Positions 11,302 through 22,860 are shown, numbered from the stretch's first letter. The stretch is DNA of 64,000 nt from Cervus elaphus (GCF_910594005.1 NC_057838.1:33286001-33350000), one strand, 5' to 3'. Made by a program: numbers and translations. The notes: generated by a model not told the origin, from the letters alone.

Positions 11302-13425
11302 AGGAAAAAAATTGTTAAAAATTCAAACATATGGAGGCTAAATAACACGCTTCTGAATAACCAACAAATCATAGAAGAAATCAAAAAAGAAATCAAAATA
11401 TGTATAGAAATGAATGAAAATGAAAACACAACAACCCAAAACCTATGGGACACTGTAAAAGCAGTGCTAAGGGGAAGGTTCATAGCATTACAGGCTTACA
11501 TCAAGAAACAAGAAAAAGACCAAATAAATAACCTAACTCTACACCTAAAGCAACTAGAGAAGGAAGAAATGAAGAACCCCAGGGTTAGCAGAAGGAAAGA
11601 AATCTTAAAAATCAGGGCAGAAATAAATGCAAAAGAAACTAAAGAGACCATAGCAAAAATCAACAAAGCTAAAAGCTGGTTTTTTGAAAAAATAAACAAA
11701 ATTGACAAGCCATTAGCAAGACTCATTAAGAAGCAAAGAGAGAAGAACCAAATTAACAAAATTAGAAATGAAAATGGAGAGATCACAACAGACAACACTG
11801 AAATACAAAGGATCATAAGAGACTACTACCAGCAGCTCTATGCCAATAAAATGGACAACTTGGATGAAATGGACAAATTCTTAGAAAAGTATAACTTTCC
11901 AAAACTGAACCAGGAAGAAATAGAAGATCTTAACAGACCCATCACAAGCAAGGAAATCGAAACTGTAATCAAAAATCTTCCAGCAAACAAAAGCCCAGGA
12001 CCAGATGGCTTCACAGCTGAATTCTACCAAAAATTTAGAGAAGAGCTAACACCTATCTTACTCAAACTCTTTCAGAAAATTGCAGAGGAAGGTAAACTTC
12101 CAAACTCATTCTATGAGGCCACCATCACCCTAATTCCAAAACCAGACAAAGATGCCACAAAAAAAGAAAGCTACAGGCCAATATCACTGATGAACATAGA
12201 TGCAAAAATCCTTAACAAAATTCTAGCAAACAGAATCCAACAACATGTTAAAAAAATCATACACCATGACCAAGTGGGCTTTATCCCAGGAATGCAAGGA
12301 TTCTTTAATATCCGCAAATCAATCAATGTAATACACCACATTAACAAATTGAAAGATAAAAATCATATGACTATCTCAATAGATGCAGAGAAAGCCTTTG
12401 ACAAAATTCAACACTCATTTATGATTAAAACTCTCCAAAAAGCAGGAATAGAAGGAACATACCTCAACATAATAAAAGCTATATATGACAAACCCACAGC
12501 AAGCATCACCCTCAATGGTGAAAAATTGAAAGCATTTCCCCTGAAATCAGGAATAAGACAAGGGTGCCCACTCTCACCACTACTATTCAACATAGTGTTG
12601 GAAGTTTTGGCCACAGCAATCAGAGCAGAAAAACAAGTAAAAGGAATCCAGATAGGAAAAGAAGAAGTGAAACTCTCACTGTTTGCAGATGACATGATCC
12701 TCTACATAGGAAACCCTAAAGACTCTACCAGAAAATTACTAGAGCTAATCAATGAATATAGTAAAGTTGCAGGATATAAAATTAACACACAGAAATCCCT
12801 TGCATTCCTATATACTAACAATGAAAAAACAGAAAGAGAAATTAAGGAAACAATACCATTCACCATTGCAACAAAAAGAATAAAATACTTAGGAGTATAT
12901 CTACCTAAAGAAACAAAAGACCTATACATAGAAAACTATAAAACACTGATGAAAGAAATCAAAGAGGACACAAACAGATGGAGAAACATACCGTGTTCAT
13001 GGATTGGAAGAATCAATATTGTCAAAATGGCTATTCTACCTAAAGCAGTCTATAGATTCAATGCAATCCCTATCAAGTTACCAACGGTATTTTTCACAGA
13101 ACTAGAACAAATAATTTCACAATTTGTATGGAAATACAAAAAACCTCGAATAGCCAAAGTAATCTTGAGAAAGAAGAATGGAACTGGAGGAATCAACCTG
13201 CCTGACTTCAGACTCTACTACAAAGCCACAGTCATCAAGACAGTATGGTACTGGCACAAAGACAGAAATATAGACCAATGGAACAGAATAGAAAGCCCAG
13301 AGATAAATCCACGAACCTATGGACACCTTATCTTTGACAAAGGAGGCAAGGATATACAATGGAAAAAAGACAACCTCTTTAACAAGTGGTGCTGGATAAC
13401 TGGTCAACCACTTGTAAAAGAATGA
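11302..13425 (+). pseudogene. L1 ORF2 part 2: linker and reverse transcriptase, ends by frameshift
   Basis: Same frame as the endonuclease part, open after the TAG. From about 11990 it carries the L1 reverse transcriptase: KSPGPDGF, then RPISLMNIDAKI, SIDAEKAFDKI, GIRQGCPLSPLLFNIVLEVL and the catalytic FADD (12682-12693). The Cry/thumb region follows (NRWRNIPCSWIGRINIVKM). The frame leaves the L1 protein after NKWCW at about 13395 and stops at 13423-13425. The sister copy at 1-669 reads GCTGGGAAAACTGG where this one reads GCTGGATAACTGG, one base fewer, which accounts for the shift. Confidence 0.93.
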
Positions 13426-14405
13426 AACTAGAACACTTTCTAACACCATACACAAAAATAAACTCAAAATGGATTAAAGATCTAAATGTAAGACCAGAAA
13501 CTATAAAACTCCTAGAGGAGAACATAGGCAAAACACTCTCCGACATAAATCACAGCAAGATCCTCTATGACCCACCTCCCAGAATATTGGAAATAAAAGC
13601 AAAACTAAACAAATGGGACCTAATGAAACTTAAAAGCTTTTGCACTACAAAGGAAACTATAAGTAAGGTGAAAAGACAGCCCTCAGATTGGGAGAAAATA
13701 ATAGCAAATGAAGAAACAGACAAAGGATTAATCTCAAAAATATACAAGCAACTCCTGCAGCTCAATTCCAGAAAAATAAATGACCCAATCAAAACATGGG
13801 CCAAAGAACTAAACAGACATTTCTCCAAAGAAGACATACAGATGGCTAACAAACACATGAAAAGATGCTCAACATCACTCATTATTAGAGAAATGCAAAT
13901 CAAAACCACAGTGAGGTACCATTACTCGCCAGTCAGGACGGCTGCTATCCAAAAGTCTACAAGCAATAAATGCTGGAGAGGGTGTGGAGAAAAGGGAACC
14001 CTCTTACACTGTTGGTGGGAATGCAAACTAGTACAGCCGCTGTGGAAAACAGTGTGGAGATTTCTTAAAAAACTGGAAATAGAACTGCCATATGACCCAG
14101 CAATCCCACTGCTGGGCATACACATTGAGGAAACCAGATCTGAAAGAGACACATGCACCCCAATGTTCATTGCAGCACTATTTATAATAGCCAGGACGTG
14201 GAAGCAACCTAGATGCCCATCAGCAGATGAATGGATAAGGAAGCTGTGGTACATATACACCATGGAATATTACTCAGCCGTTAAAAAGAATTCATTTGAA
14301 TCAGTCCTAATGAGATGGATGAAACTGGAGCCCCTTATACAGAGTGAAGTAAGCCAGAAAGATAAAGAACATTACAGCATACTAACACATATATATGGAA
14401 TTTAG
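13396..14405 (+). pseudogene. L1 ORF2 part 3: C-terminal zinc-knuckle region in shifted frame
   Basis: Continues ORF2 in another frame from NWSTTCKRMKLEHFLTPYTK to the normal L1 end at 14405 (HIYGI). It contains the cysteine motif CWRGCGEKGTLLHCWWEC (C-x3-C-x7-H-x4-C), needed in other L1s for RNA binding. Total ORF2 length over the three parts is about 1270 codons, the usual size. Without the frameshift this part would be continuous with the reverse transcriptase. Confidence 0.92.
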
Positions 14406-14728
14406 AAAGATGGTAACGATAACCCTATATGCAAAACAGAAAAAGAGACACAGAAATACAGAACAGACTTTTGAACTCTGTGGGAGAATGTGAGGGTGGG
14501 ATATTTCAAAAGAACAGCATGTATACTATTTATGGTGAAACAGATCACCAGCCCAGGTGGGATGCATGAGACAAGTGCTCGGGCCTGGTGCACTGGGAAG
14601 ACCCAGAGGAATTGGGTGGAGAGGGAGGTGGGAGGGGGGATCAGGATGGGGAATACGTGTAAATCTATGGCTGATTCATATCAATGTATGACAAAAAAAA
14701 ATAAATTTAAAAAAATAAATAAATAAAT
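14406..14728 (+). other. L1 3'UTR and A-rich tail
   Basis: A G-rich stretch (GGGAGGTGGGAGGGGGGATC near 14625) typical of L1 3'UTRs, then the tail phrase TCTATGGCTGATTCATATCA and (A)n/(TAAA)n to the duplication. Confidence 0.9.
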
Positions 14729-14743
14729 AAAGAGAGAAGGGGG
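14729..14743 (+). repeat. 3' target-site duplication of the full-length L1
   Basis: Perfect second copy of AAAGAGAGAAGGGGG. The flanking sequence resumes with ATTTTTAAGGG. Confidence 0.95.
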
Positions 14744-15738
14744 ATTTTTAAGGGAGGTCAAGAGACTGTTGTAAGCTAAAGATCACTCAAGGAAAGAATC
14801 CAGTAACCTAGCAATAATGTACACCAACTTGAAGGAAGACCAGGTTCACTCAAGTGCCAGGCACATTGAACCATAAGCCTTGATAGTCAAAACACAAGAC
14901 AACAGATAAGAATCTTGTTACATGAGGTTAATGGTCCTTGAAGAGAACCAATTTTTTCATGTAGCCAAGACAGCGATATAGGTGAAAGGGGAAAGGAACT
15001 AGGTAAAACGGGACATTATACTGAAACCTGAGATGAATTACCGTATTTCAGTGTATGTTACTATCATTTTGCTAATGTACATATGATTCAAATAGTGCCA
15101 TGACAGTCCCAGTTAGACCACAGAGAGTTAAAGGGGGAACTAATGATGTAAGCCTTGACATCTATCCAAACGTGAGGAAGGAAGTGGTTTACTCCCCTCC
15201 TCACTATTTCTTGGATTATAAAAATGTAGCCCTCTTTGTTCTGCGGGCTATGTTCCCTGGCCTGCCTGTTTGGGTCTCTCACAAGCCTCCTATGCTAACT
15301 CACTCTTGGTCTATCACTTTGTCTCACTCTGAGTTATTTCTGCATGAAGAAAAAAGAACCTGAGCGTAAGTCCCGAGGCCCAAGTGAGTGGGTTGGAGTC
15401 TCCTCTTAAGTCAGGGTTTGGGGATTCAAGTCCCTACCACAGTGCCATCCAAGGAGGATGCTGACTTCAGGAGGAGCTTTGAAGTCACATGGCAAAGGCT
15501 GTGGATACCAAGGGGGAGGAAGAATTGGTCCATTTTTGTGACTGACTACAGGGAGTGCGAAAAAGTGCTATAGGCAGGAGCTTAAAGTCTAAACACAGGA
15601 GAGTGATTTGGGAAGCTTTTCCATTCCACAATCCCAAGATCATTGTTTTTTTCTAAACACTGCCTAAACCAGAAAGAACACTGCCATTCAAAGCCATATA
15701 AAATAGTAAAATCACTGTACCTTTTCAGTGTCTCAGGT
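14744..15738. other. no gene recognised
   Basis: Unique sequence. Short frames on both strands lack recognisable homology. Confidence 0.5.
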
Positions 15739-15935
15739 TCTGTGCTGGGCACTCCACATGCCCTCACTCAGCTCTCCTTCTAACCACTCTAATCCGAGTA
15801 TGACTACTCCAGTTATAGAAGACTCCTAAGGGTCAGAGAAGTTCCATAACCTGCTCAAGTCTACACAGCCAAGACTCAAGCCAGGATCCCAGCACTCTAG
15901 AGTCTTTGCTCCCACTCAGCTACCTCACAGAGCGA
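15739..15935 (+). mobile_element. MIR-type ancient SINE
   Basis: Shows the MIR order: TGTGCTGGGCACTCCACATG, a run of 'cctcac' text, GGTCAGAGAAGTTCC, ACCTGCTCAAGTCTACACAG, CAAGCCAGGATCC. Diverged. Confidence 0.65.
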
Positions 15936-17120
15936 TTGTGAAGAGAGACTGTGCCATGGTTTTCACCTCTAGAACATTTCTGGCCAAACGTAAAGTGTCA
16001 AGAATTACAATTTCAGTGAAGGAACCACCAGGGGTAAATTACAGCACAGGCCAGCCATGAAATTGCAGTTGTATATTTCTAGCGCCCTTGTATGCTAACA
16101 GACAAGGCCTATTGGTTTTCCTTCTCCTGCGTTATTGAATTTTGAAATTGCTTCCTTGGTTCAAAAAGTTCTGATGCCTTTTGTGTTGTGTCAGTCACAA
16201 AACAAATTCAAGTAATCCCGAAGATGCTAATAATCAAACATCAACCAAAGAAAAGGGCTGTGTGTTTTCATTCTGCGAGGAATGCATTTTTAATGAAACC
16301 GCTTCACGTCTCAAGTTTGAAATCTATAGCCTGAGTATTCCTTTTATCACTTACCCTGTTCCGGGAGGTTCATTGCCAGCCTTTGCTCAAGATACAGAAA
16401 AGGAAGAAAGCAAGTACATCAACCAGAGCCTTTAAGGTCCCTTGATGGTAACTTGCCATCAGAGAAAACATTCTTCCCCTAAAAGACTGAATTCTCACAT
16501 GGTACAACCCATTTACTCTCTCTCCTGAAATATGCAATTTTCCATCTGTTCCAGGAATTGGCACCCATCCATGTCTGGCATGGAGTAAAAAGCTCAAACC
16601 ATCAAATAAAGACTTGCCTCAGCAATTCTTTCAAATTCCCCAGTGGAACTTCTAAAATGGCCCACTTTTCAAAGTGGCACAACAAGCAATGAGCCATTTA
16701 GTGATTCAGCTGGAAATACAAAGCCCGGGCTATTTATCCTCAAGAATTTCCAGAAGGTTAAAAACAAAAACAAACAAAAAAATCCCAGTAAGGAGGGAAG
16801 AAAAAGATAATTTTTTTCTTATGATCTACCTCAAGGATGGCAAAAGGCTTCACCTCACGTGACAACTTCAGTCAAATAGGAGCTCTGCCTGAACTGCTGG
16901 ACTGAGAGGAATGTTAAAATCAGACCTGGACGTAATGGGCAATGTGCCATGATCAATTAGTAATGTTTGCATATATAATGATGAGTAGAAGCCTATATGA
17001 CATCCTGCATTCCTTCTTCCAAAAATTAGAGTTGTTCAAAAGTTCACTCATCTGGAGTTATCTAGTATGTTTTATTGTATATGGACAATTGAAAAGTATC
17101 TTTTAGTGCCCAGCATAACT
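15936..17120. other. no gene recognised
   Basis: Unique sequence with nothing beyond short chance frames. Confidence 0.5.
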
Positions 17121-17333
17121 GGGGCTTCTCTGGTGGCTCAGTGGTAAAGAGTTCACCTGAGATGCAGGAGACATGGGTTTGATCCCTGGGTCAGGAAGAT
17201 GCACTGGAGAAGGAAACAGCAACCCACTCCAGTATTCTTGCCTGGGAAATCCCATGGAGAGAGGAGCCTGGTGGGCTACAGTCCATGAGGTCACAAGAGT
17301 CAGACACGACTTAGAGACTACACCACCACCACA
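17121..17333 (+). mobile_element. Bov-tA SINE, full length
   Basis: GGCTTCTCTGGTGGCTCAGT head, TTTGATCCCTGGGTCAGGAA B-box region, full body to GTCAGACACGACTTAGAGAC and a short (ACC)n tail. Confidence 0.95.
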
Positions 17334-18209
17334 GCTGATGGCATTAAAGAAATTACAGTATGTATCAGCAGTTTTCCACAATGGGCCCTACTCAGAAAAG
17401 TGATGGAGGGTTTTCTCTAGACAACTATGTAAGAAACCTATAACATGCTCACATCCTTATTGCTCACATCCAAGCTCCATAAAATTGGCTTCACCCAATT
17501 GGATTTCTCTTTAAAAATAAATAGTTCTTTCCTATTCTCACCCCACAGTTTAGAAATTGAGTGCCATAAAATGACTGTGTAGCCATGTCTTTCTGCAGCC
17601 CTAGAATCCAATCAGTGGCTTTTTGCTAGACACGGTCAGACAATACTGACAGCCTAGTTCAATAAAAACAATACAACACAGCTTATGTCTCTAAGGACAG
17701 CATCAGATCATTAGGCAGAAATTAACTGCATTTCTTGTCTGGTACCTCATTAAAGCCCAAAAATAATAGTTGTTCTGACTAGTTAGCACTATTGTACATC
17801 TTTGAGTATCACCTGGAGTGACTTGGTAAGAGAAACAACCTTATTGATTGATACCAGCAGACCTGGGAACAAATGATGCTTTGTTCATTGAAGAAAGGTT
17901 GGAGTGCATGGTGACACGCCTGCTGTCGGGGGAACCAGACAGTTCTTGCCTTAATCGACATCTAAGTAAGATACGCTGAGAAGCCTCCAATGTCTCTCTT
18001 CTCTCCTTTCTTCCTTTCTTGTGTTCTTTACTTTCCTTTTTACTTGTCGCAACTTTTTTTTCTTTCACCCTTTGTCTTTTCCTTCCTTTAAAAAAAAAAA
18101 AAAAACTTCTTTACTTTCTTTCCTTCCTCTCATCTTTCTACACCAATTAACCTATTTCCAGCCACTGAAACCATGAGTTTTGAGTTTAACATGTATCAAG
18201 AGTGCCCCT
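17334..18209. other. unique sequence with T/C-rich tract
   Basis: Positions about 17990-18140 are a pyrimidine-rich run (CTTT, TTCC units) with a short poly-A island at 18091-18105. No gene recognised. Confidence 0.5.
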
Positions 18210-18236
18210 TGGAACTTCCCTGATGACCCAGTGGTT

Positions 18237-18250
18237 AAAATTCTACACTT
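18237..18250 (+). repeat. target-site duplication, left copy
   Basis: AAAATTCTACACTT, repeated exactly at 18472-18485. The preceding TT gives a perfect TT|AAAA L1-endonuclease target. Confidence 0.9.
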
Positions 18251-18475
18251 TCTGTTGATCGGTGCTTTGTGTAAATACATCTTAACATTTGGGTTGAGAG
18301 GGGCCTTAAGAGGGACAGTTTGTTGTAGGAAAGCAATTCTGTACATGAGTTTAAGCATACTTGTTGCATTGTCTCTGCAGATTCTATTTTTGTTTACAAT
18401 ATTAAAATGTATGTTAGCAAAAATGGGTGGATTTTCAAATAAAATGCAGCTTCCACAAAAAAAAAAAAAAAAAAA
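18251..18475 (+). pseudogene. 5'-truncated processed copy of an unidentified mRNA 3' end
   Basis: About 206 bases of non-repetitive sequence followed by a pure A19 run (18457-18475). An AATAAA hexamer lies at 18438-18443, 13 bases before the A run, as in a real mRNA end. It is flanked by a 14-base perfect duplication and sits inside a SINE. I do not recognise the parent transcript; the segment looks like 3'UTR, with no coding signal. The open frame across it is chance. The mechanism (L1-mediated retrocopying) is inferred from the duplication, target and tail. Confidence 0.82.
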
Positions 18476-18575
18476 TTCTACACTTCCACTGATCGGCATG
18501 TGGGTTTGATCGCTGGTCAAGAAAGTAAGATCCTACATGCTGCATGGCATGACCGAAAAATAAAAATGTGCTATA

Positions 18576-18775
18576 TGACTCAGGGAACTCAAACCGGGAC
18601 TCTGTAACAACCTAGAGAGGTGGAATGCAGAGGGAGATAGGAGGGAGACTCAAGAGGGAGGGGACATATGTATACCTATGGCTGATTCATGTTGGTGTTT
18701 GGCAGAAACCAACACAATATAGTAAAGCAATTATCCTTCAATTAAAAATAAATAAATTTAATTAAAAAATTTTAT
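18576..18775 (+). mobile_element. L1 3' end
   Basis: Final L1 3'UTR (GAGGGAGGGGACATATGTAT, CTATGGCTGATTCATGTTGG, CAGAAACCAACACAATATAG) with tail AATTAAAAATAAATAAATTT. Confidence 0.88.
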
Positions 18776-19208
18776 AACAGTGAAGCTGATCAACAAGACA
18801 GCTCTCAGATCCTTTTCAGAGAAGTGCTTTGCCACTGGCTGGGGAGAGATATGGAGCAAAAGGAGGCAGAGTGGACCATCCAGGTTCCTCCTAGCTGGTG
18901 GTGCCTCCACTGCTGAAACAGAGTATGAGGAAAGTCTGGTTTCCACAGTCTTAAAGCTTCACCCCAAATTAGGTGATAAACTGTGGCTCAAGGAAGATTC
19001 AGAAGGAAAGTAACTTTCATCCACATTCTATTTCTTTTAAAAAAAAATTATTTTAATAGGATTTGATGGAAATGTCATGCCATCCCTTGGTTGCACTAAT
19101 GTCAGCCTCTTGCCAGCTTGCAGGGCACCATGGGCTGCCCACTCAGTAAACAAACCCAAACAGAGAGGGCTAAGGGGTCTCCTTCAACCTGCAGTTTAGA
19201 CCAGTGGT
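18776..19208. other. no gene recognised
   Basis: Unique sequence. Confidence 0.4.
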
Positions 19209-19344
19209 TGGGGACTATCCTAAGCGGTCTAGTGGTTAAGACTGTGCTTCCAGTGCAGGGGGTGTGCGTTCAATCCCTGGTCATGGAACTAGAATTTCAC
19301 ACAGCAAGTGGCATGGCCAAAATATTTTTTTAATTAAAATAAAA
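19209..19344 (+). mobile_element. CHR-type SINE
   Basis: GGTCTAGTGGTTAAGACTGT head, TTCAATCCCTGGTCATGGAA B-box region, ends GGCATGGCCAAAATATTTTT with an A-rich tail. Confidence 0.85.
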
Positions 19345-20239
19345 GCACAAGAAACTGGCGGTAGGTCATGGCTGAGTCTCACAGCAGAAGATTCACTGGA
19401 GTCCACAACACACATCAGCCCCTCCCTCTGGCAGGGCCCCCATCTCCTTTTCCCACTGGATTCTAGTCCCTGTAAGCCTTGTTGGGCTTCCCGGAGAGAA
19501 AGATTGAGGCTTGAAACCGGGATCTGTGCTTCAGTTATTCTTAGAAGATCACCTTTATCAAGGACTTAGACACACCAACATTGTTGCAAAAATGAATCCC
19601 TTTTGATTTTTCACAGCAAACTTCTGAGGTGAGAACCCTTGTTGTTGCAATGTAACAGGTGTGGAAACTGTGGCCTCAATGTGTATGTTTATTTGCCTGA
19701 GATCACACAGGCAGAAGTGAGGTCACACAACTTCAAGCAAAGCATCGAGCTCCAAAGCCCGTGTTCTTGGTCCCTACACTTCACTGACTTCCTTAAAAAG
19801 CTTACAAAAGTCTGTACAAAGACTAACCGGTACACATCCTTCCAGGCACAGCTCAAGCTTCCTTTTCTGTGATGTCTTTTCTATTGACCCACCTGCATGA
19901 CTCCACACAGAGTATGGATTAGCAGGGATTTCTATTTGTACTGAATTTTCACTTTCTAACCATCTTCTCTGTTTCCCAACTAAACTGTGAACTCCTTGAG
20001 GGTCAAAACACTTCCCTGCACTTCATATGTTTGTCCAAAAAGCATAGAGTTTCTCCAGCGTGGCATCTCAGAGTCACCCAGGGGCCTTGTTCAAATATAG
20101 ACGACTGACCCCTAGCCCTGGACTACTGCAACATTCTCTCCAGGAAGAGTCCCAGCATCTTTGTAAGTTCTCCTGAGGCAAAGCCAGGCATGGAAACCAC
20201 TTAACTACGGTATCTGAAACAGGTTTACAGATTACAGTT
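19345..20239. other. unique sequence with MIR-like stretch
   Basis: Positions 19615-19790 (GGTGTGGAAACTGTGGCCTC, TGAGATCACACAGGCAGAAG) resemble MIR. No gene recognised in the remainder. Confidence 0.45.
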
Positions 20240-20690
20240 TTCTCAGGGTGTATACCCAGTAGTGGGATGGCTGGGTCATAAGGTAGCTCTATTTTTCGTT
20301 TTTTAAGGCATCTCCATATTGTCATACTGTTCTCCAGAGTGGCTGTATCAATTTACATTCTCAACAGCGTGTATGTGGAATGTTAAAAAAAAAAAAGTAC
20401 AGATCAACCTGTTTGCAGGGTAGACATAGAGACTTGGATGTAGAGAATGGACATGTGAACACAGGAGGGGAAGGAGAGGATGGGATGAACTGGGAGACTG
20501 GGATTGACATATATGTACTGCCATATGTCAAATAGATAGCTACTGAGGCATGCTGTACAGAACTTGGAGCTCAGCCTGATGCTCTGTGACGACCTGGAGG
20601 AGAGGGATGGGGGTGGGAGGGAGGTCCAGGAGGGAAGGGATATATGTGCACACATGGCCGATTCGCCTCCTTGTATAGTAGAAACAAAAG
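20240..20690 (+). mobile_element. 5'-inverted L1 fragment
   Basis: Two abutting L1 pieces in opposite orientation. 20240-20383 on the minus strand is ORF2 text (TIWRCLKKRKIELPYDPAIP, LLGIHPE). 20384-20690 on the plus strand is 3'UTR (CAACCTGTTTGCAGGGTAGA ... GATGCTCTGTGACGACCTGG). An inverted 5' segment followed by a forward 3' segment is the twin-priming arrangement. The 3' end lacks the usual last 40 or so bases, and no clear duplication was found. Confidence 0.75.
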
Positions 20691-21411
20691 AGACCCAGGA
20701 CAGTACTAGCCCTTGAGTTAAGAGGCAGAGCCTGGCCTGACAGAAGGTCACACTCACACACACATCCCAGGCAAAGCTAAACTGTGCTGAGTGCTGTCAC
20801 AGAATTGTGTGCACGATGGTCTCTAAAGAAGAGGAAATTGGGAAGGCTGCTCCAAGGAGGTTACCCTGGTGGAAGGATGAATACCTATTATAAAGAGTGG
20901 GACTGGGGATGAGTTTGGGAAAAGACCCAAGAATATGTATGAAAACAAAAAGAGGCAGTCAAAAATATCTGGGATTTTAAAAAAACCCAAATAACCCTTA
21001 AATGCCATTCATAGGGAACTAGTTATAAACAATAAAATAAGCTACATGGTGGAATACTACACAGATGGAAAAATGAATGCAATAGAATTAGATATGCTAA
21101 TCTAAGATAATCTCCAAGAAACAGTATTTAAAAAAAAAAAAAGCAAAGTACAGAGCCCTGTGAATTGTATAATCCCATTAGTGCTGAAGAAAAAAATCAG
21201 GCATGGGAGGTGCGAAGACTGTGCATACACACACATTCACAAAAGCTTTGCCTAAGTAAGAATACTTCTGGAAATAAAAATGAAGTACACTGGAAAGAGT
21301 GATTGAGGATAGGAGGCAAAAGAAAGAATGTCTTACAATGTGTTCTTTTCATACCGAGATGCTAATGTGTGTATATTAATTCTTTGTTTAAAAAATGGGT
21401 TAAGTATTTTT
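20691..21411. other. no gene recognised
   Basis: Unique AT-rich sequence. Text near 21040-21120 faintly recalls L1 ORF2 ('GAATACTACACAGATGGAAA'). Confidence 0.4.
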
Positions 21412-21708
21412 AATTAATTTTTATTGGAGTATAGTTGATTTACAATGTTGTGCTAGTTTCTGTTGTACAACAAAGTAAATCAGAGCTATACACATATACA
21501 TGCCCACTCTTTTTAGGTTCTTTTCCCACAGAGCTCAGTACAGAGTAATTGAGTAGAGTCCCCTGTGCTATACAGTATGATCTTATTAATTATCTATTTT
21601 AATATAGCAGTGTGTCTATATCAATCCCAAGCTCCCAATTTATCCCTCCTGCCTTCTTCCCTTTTGGTAACCATAAATTTGTTTTCTACATCTGTGACTT
21701 GATTTCAA
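21412..21708 (-). mobile_element. L1 3' end, minus orientation
   Basis: Complement of the cetartiodactyl L1 3'UTR (plus text TTTTTATTGGAGTATAGTTG, GTACAACAAAGTAAATCAGA, GAGTAGAGTCCCCTGTGCTA). Confidence 0.85.
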
Positions 21709-22740
21709 AGTATTTTAAATGTATGCTGTTGGAGATCAAATAAAGGGAAAACAAACGCCATGTAACAAATTGTTCCTTCCTCTTAGAAAGTGTCCCATCA
21801 CTAGGGGGCCCAAATAGAACCTTGTCAGCTGCCAGGCCAGAGGATGCAGGCAAGGGAATGAGATGGATTCAAGGATTGATGTTAGCTGGATGAGATGCCC
21901 TTCTGGGTACCAAAGCGCCCGGAGGCTCCCAGACTCCACATGTGAACATCTGCAGGCAGAGCTTGTATCACCGAATTCAATGAAAGGAGCCCATCATTTA
22001 GTACTCCATGAAGTCACTGAGTCCAAAACTTATTAAAACGTCTACATTCTGAAAGTCTGCAAATAAATAATGAAGCTGCACTTAACCAAGATTTAAATAA
22101 AGTTAAATTTGTGTCAGCAAACACACTATGGATCGGAATCACTACTTTCAACACAGTCAGGCAGCGTCTACTACAAATATTTTTTCTCGCATAGGCTGCT
22201 CCTTGGTTCTGTTGGAAATGGCTTGCCCATTGCCCCTGACCATCTCCTTCCAGCCCAGGGAGCAGTCATATTCTTCTTATGCTCACCTCCAGAGCAGCAC
22301 AGCCTTTGTGATATGATCATTTAACTTTCTCAGGAAATTTCCTTCAAGCTCCTCATTATTGGAAAAGAATTTTCTCCACTGCCTGCAACCCACTGGTGGG
22401 TGTAATTCAAGGCATTATGCCTCACCACCAGGAGGGTGAATGAGGGCGGGAAAGTTAATCAAATTTGGAAACGATAAAGAAACTGTGGGTTCCGAGTGAA
22501 CTGGTATGTGATTAGCAGCCCACATGATCAGATTTAAAATATGAACACCAGAGCGCCCTGTGGCTAACCTGCAAGGTTAAAGTACCAATCCCAGCACCCC
22601 ATCCCCAGCCCTGGGCTGTGGCAACAAATACTATCTCCAAAGGCATTATGTCAGTGTCATTGATTTACTGGTTGTATTTCTTGTCTATCATGAACTTCGG
22701 TTTTTCAGAAAACTATAAATTGATGAATGTGGGATCACTG
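21709..22740. other. no gene recognised
   Basis: Unique sequence. Confidence 0.5.
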
Positions 22741-22860
22741 ACTCAATGGTCATGAATTTGAGCAAACTCCAGGAGATCGTGAAGGACAGGGAAGCCTGGT
22801 GTGCTGCAGTCCATGGAGTCCCAAAAAGTCAGACATGACTTAGCAGCTGAACAACAACAA
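22741..22860 (+). mobile_element. BovB 3' end
   Basis: The last 120 bases of BovB (GAATTTGAGCAAACTCCAGG, AGATCGTGAAGGACAGGGAA, CCCAAAAAGTCAGACATGAC) ending in (ACA)n. Bov-tA shares only the final part, so BovB is the better call. Confidence 0.85.

Larger units (their letters stand above)
7254..14728 (+). mobile_element. full-length ruminant L1 (about 7.5 kb)
   Basis: A complete LINE-1 in the order 5'UTR (7254-9609), ORF1 (9610-10536), 51-base spacer, ORF2 (10588 to about 14405), 3'UTR and A-rich (AAAT)n tail. It begins GGAGGAGCCAAGATGGCGGA just inside the duplication, the hallmark L1 promoter start. The perfect 15-bp duplication and few lesions show a recent insertion. ORF2 has one in-frame TAG (11299-11301) and one missing base near 13395. 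As read here, the element therefore cannot make full ORF2 protein and is presumably immobile on its own. Confidence 0.96.
18210..18567 (+). mobile_element. CHR-type SINE split by an inserted mRNA copy
   Basis: The head GGAACTTCCCTGATGACCCA GTGG... lies at 18210-18250. The remainder (ACACTTCCACTGATCGGCAT ... GCATGGCATGACCG) resumes at 18476-18567 after the insertion described separately. Together they form one tRNA-Glu-derived CHR element. Confidence 0.85.

Noticed and set aside
13386..14405. Separate gene of 339 codons after the L1 reverse transcriptase
   Set aside because: It is the C-terminal part of the same ORF2 in a shifted frame, ending at the normal L1 terminus.
17121..17333. tRNA-like A and B box text, here and in every Bov-tA and CHR copy
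   Set aside because: These are tRNA-derived SINE heads; the acceptor stem and anticodon arm are not conserved as a tRNA gene.
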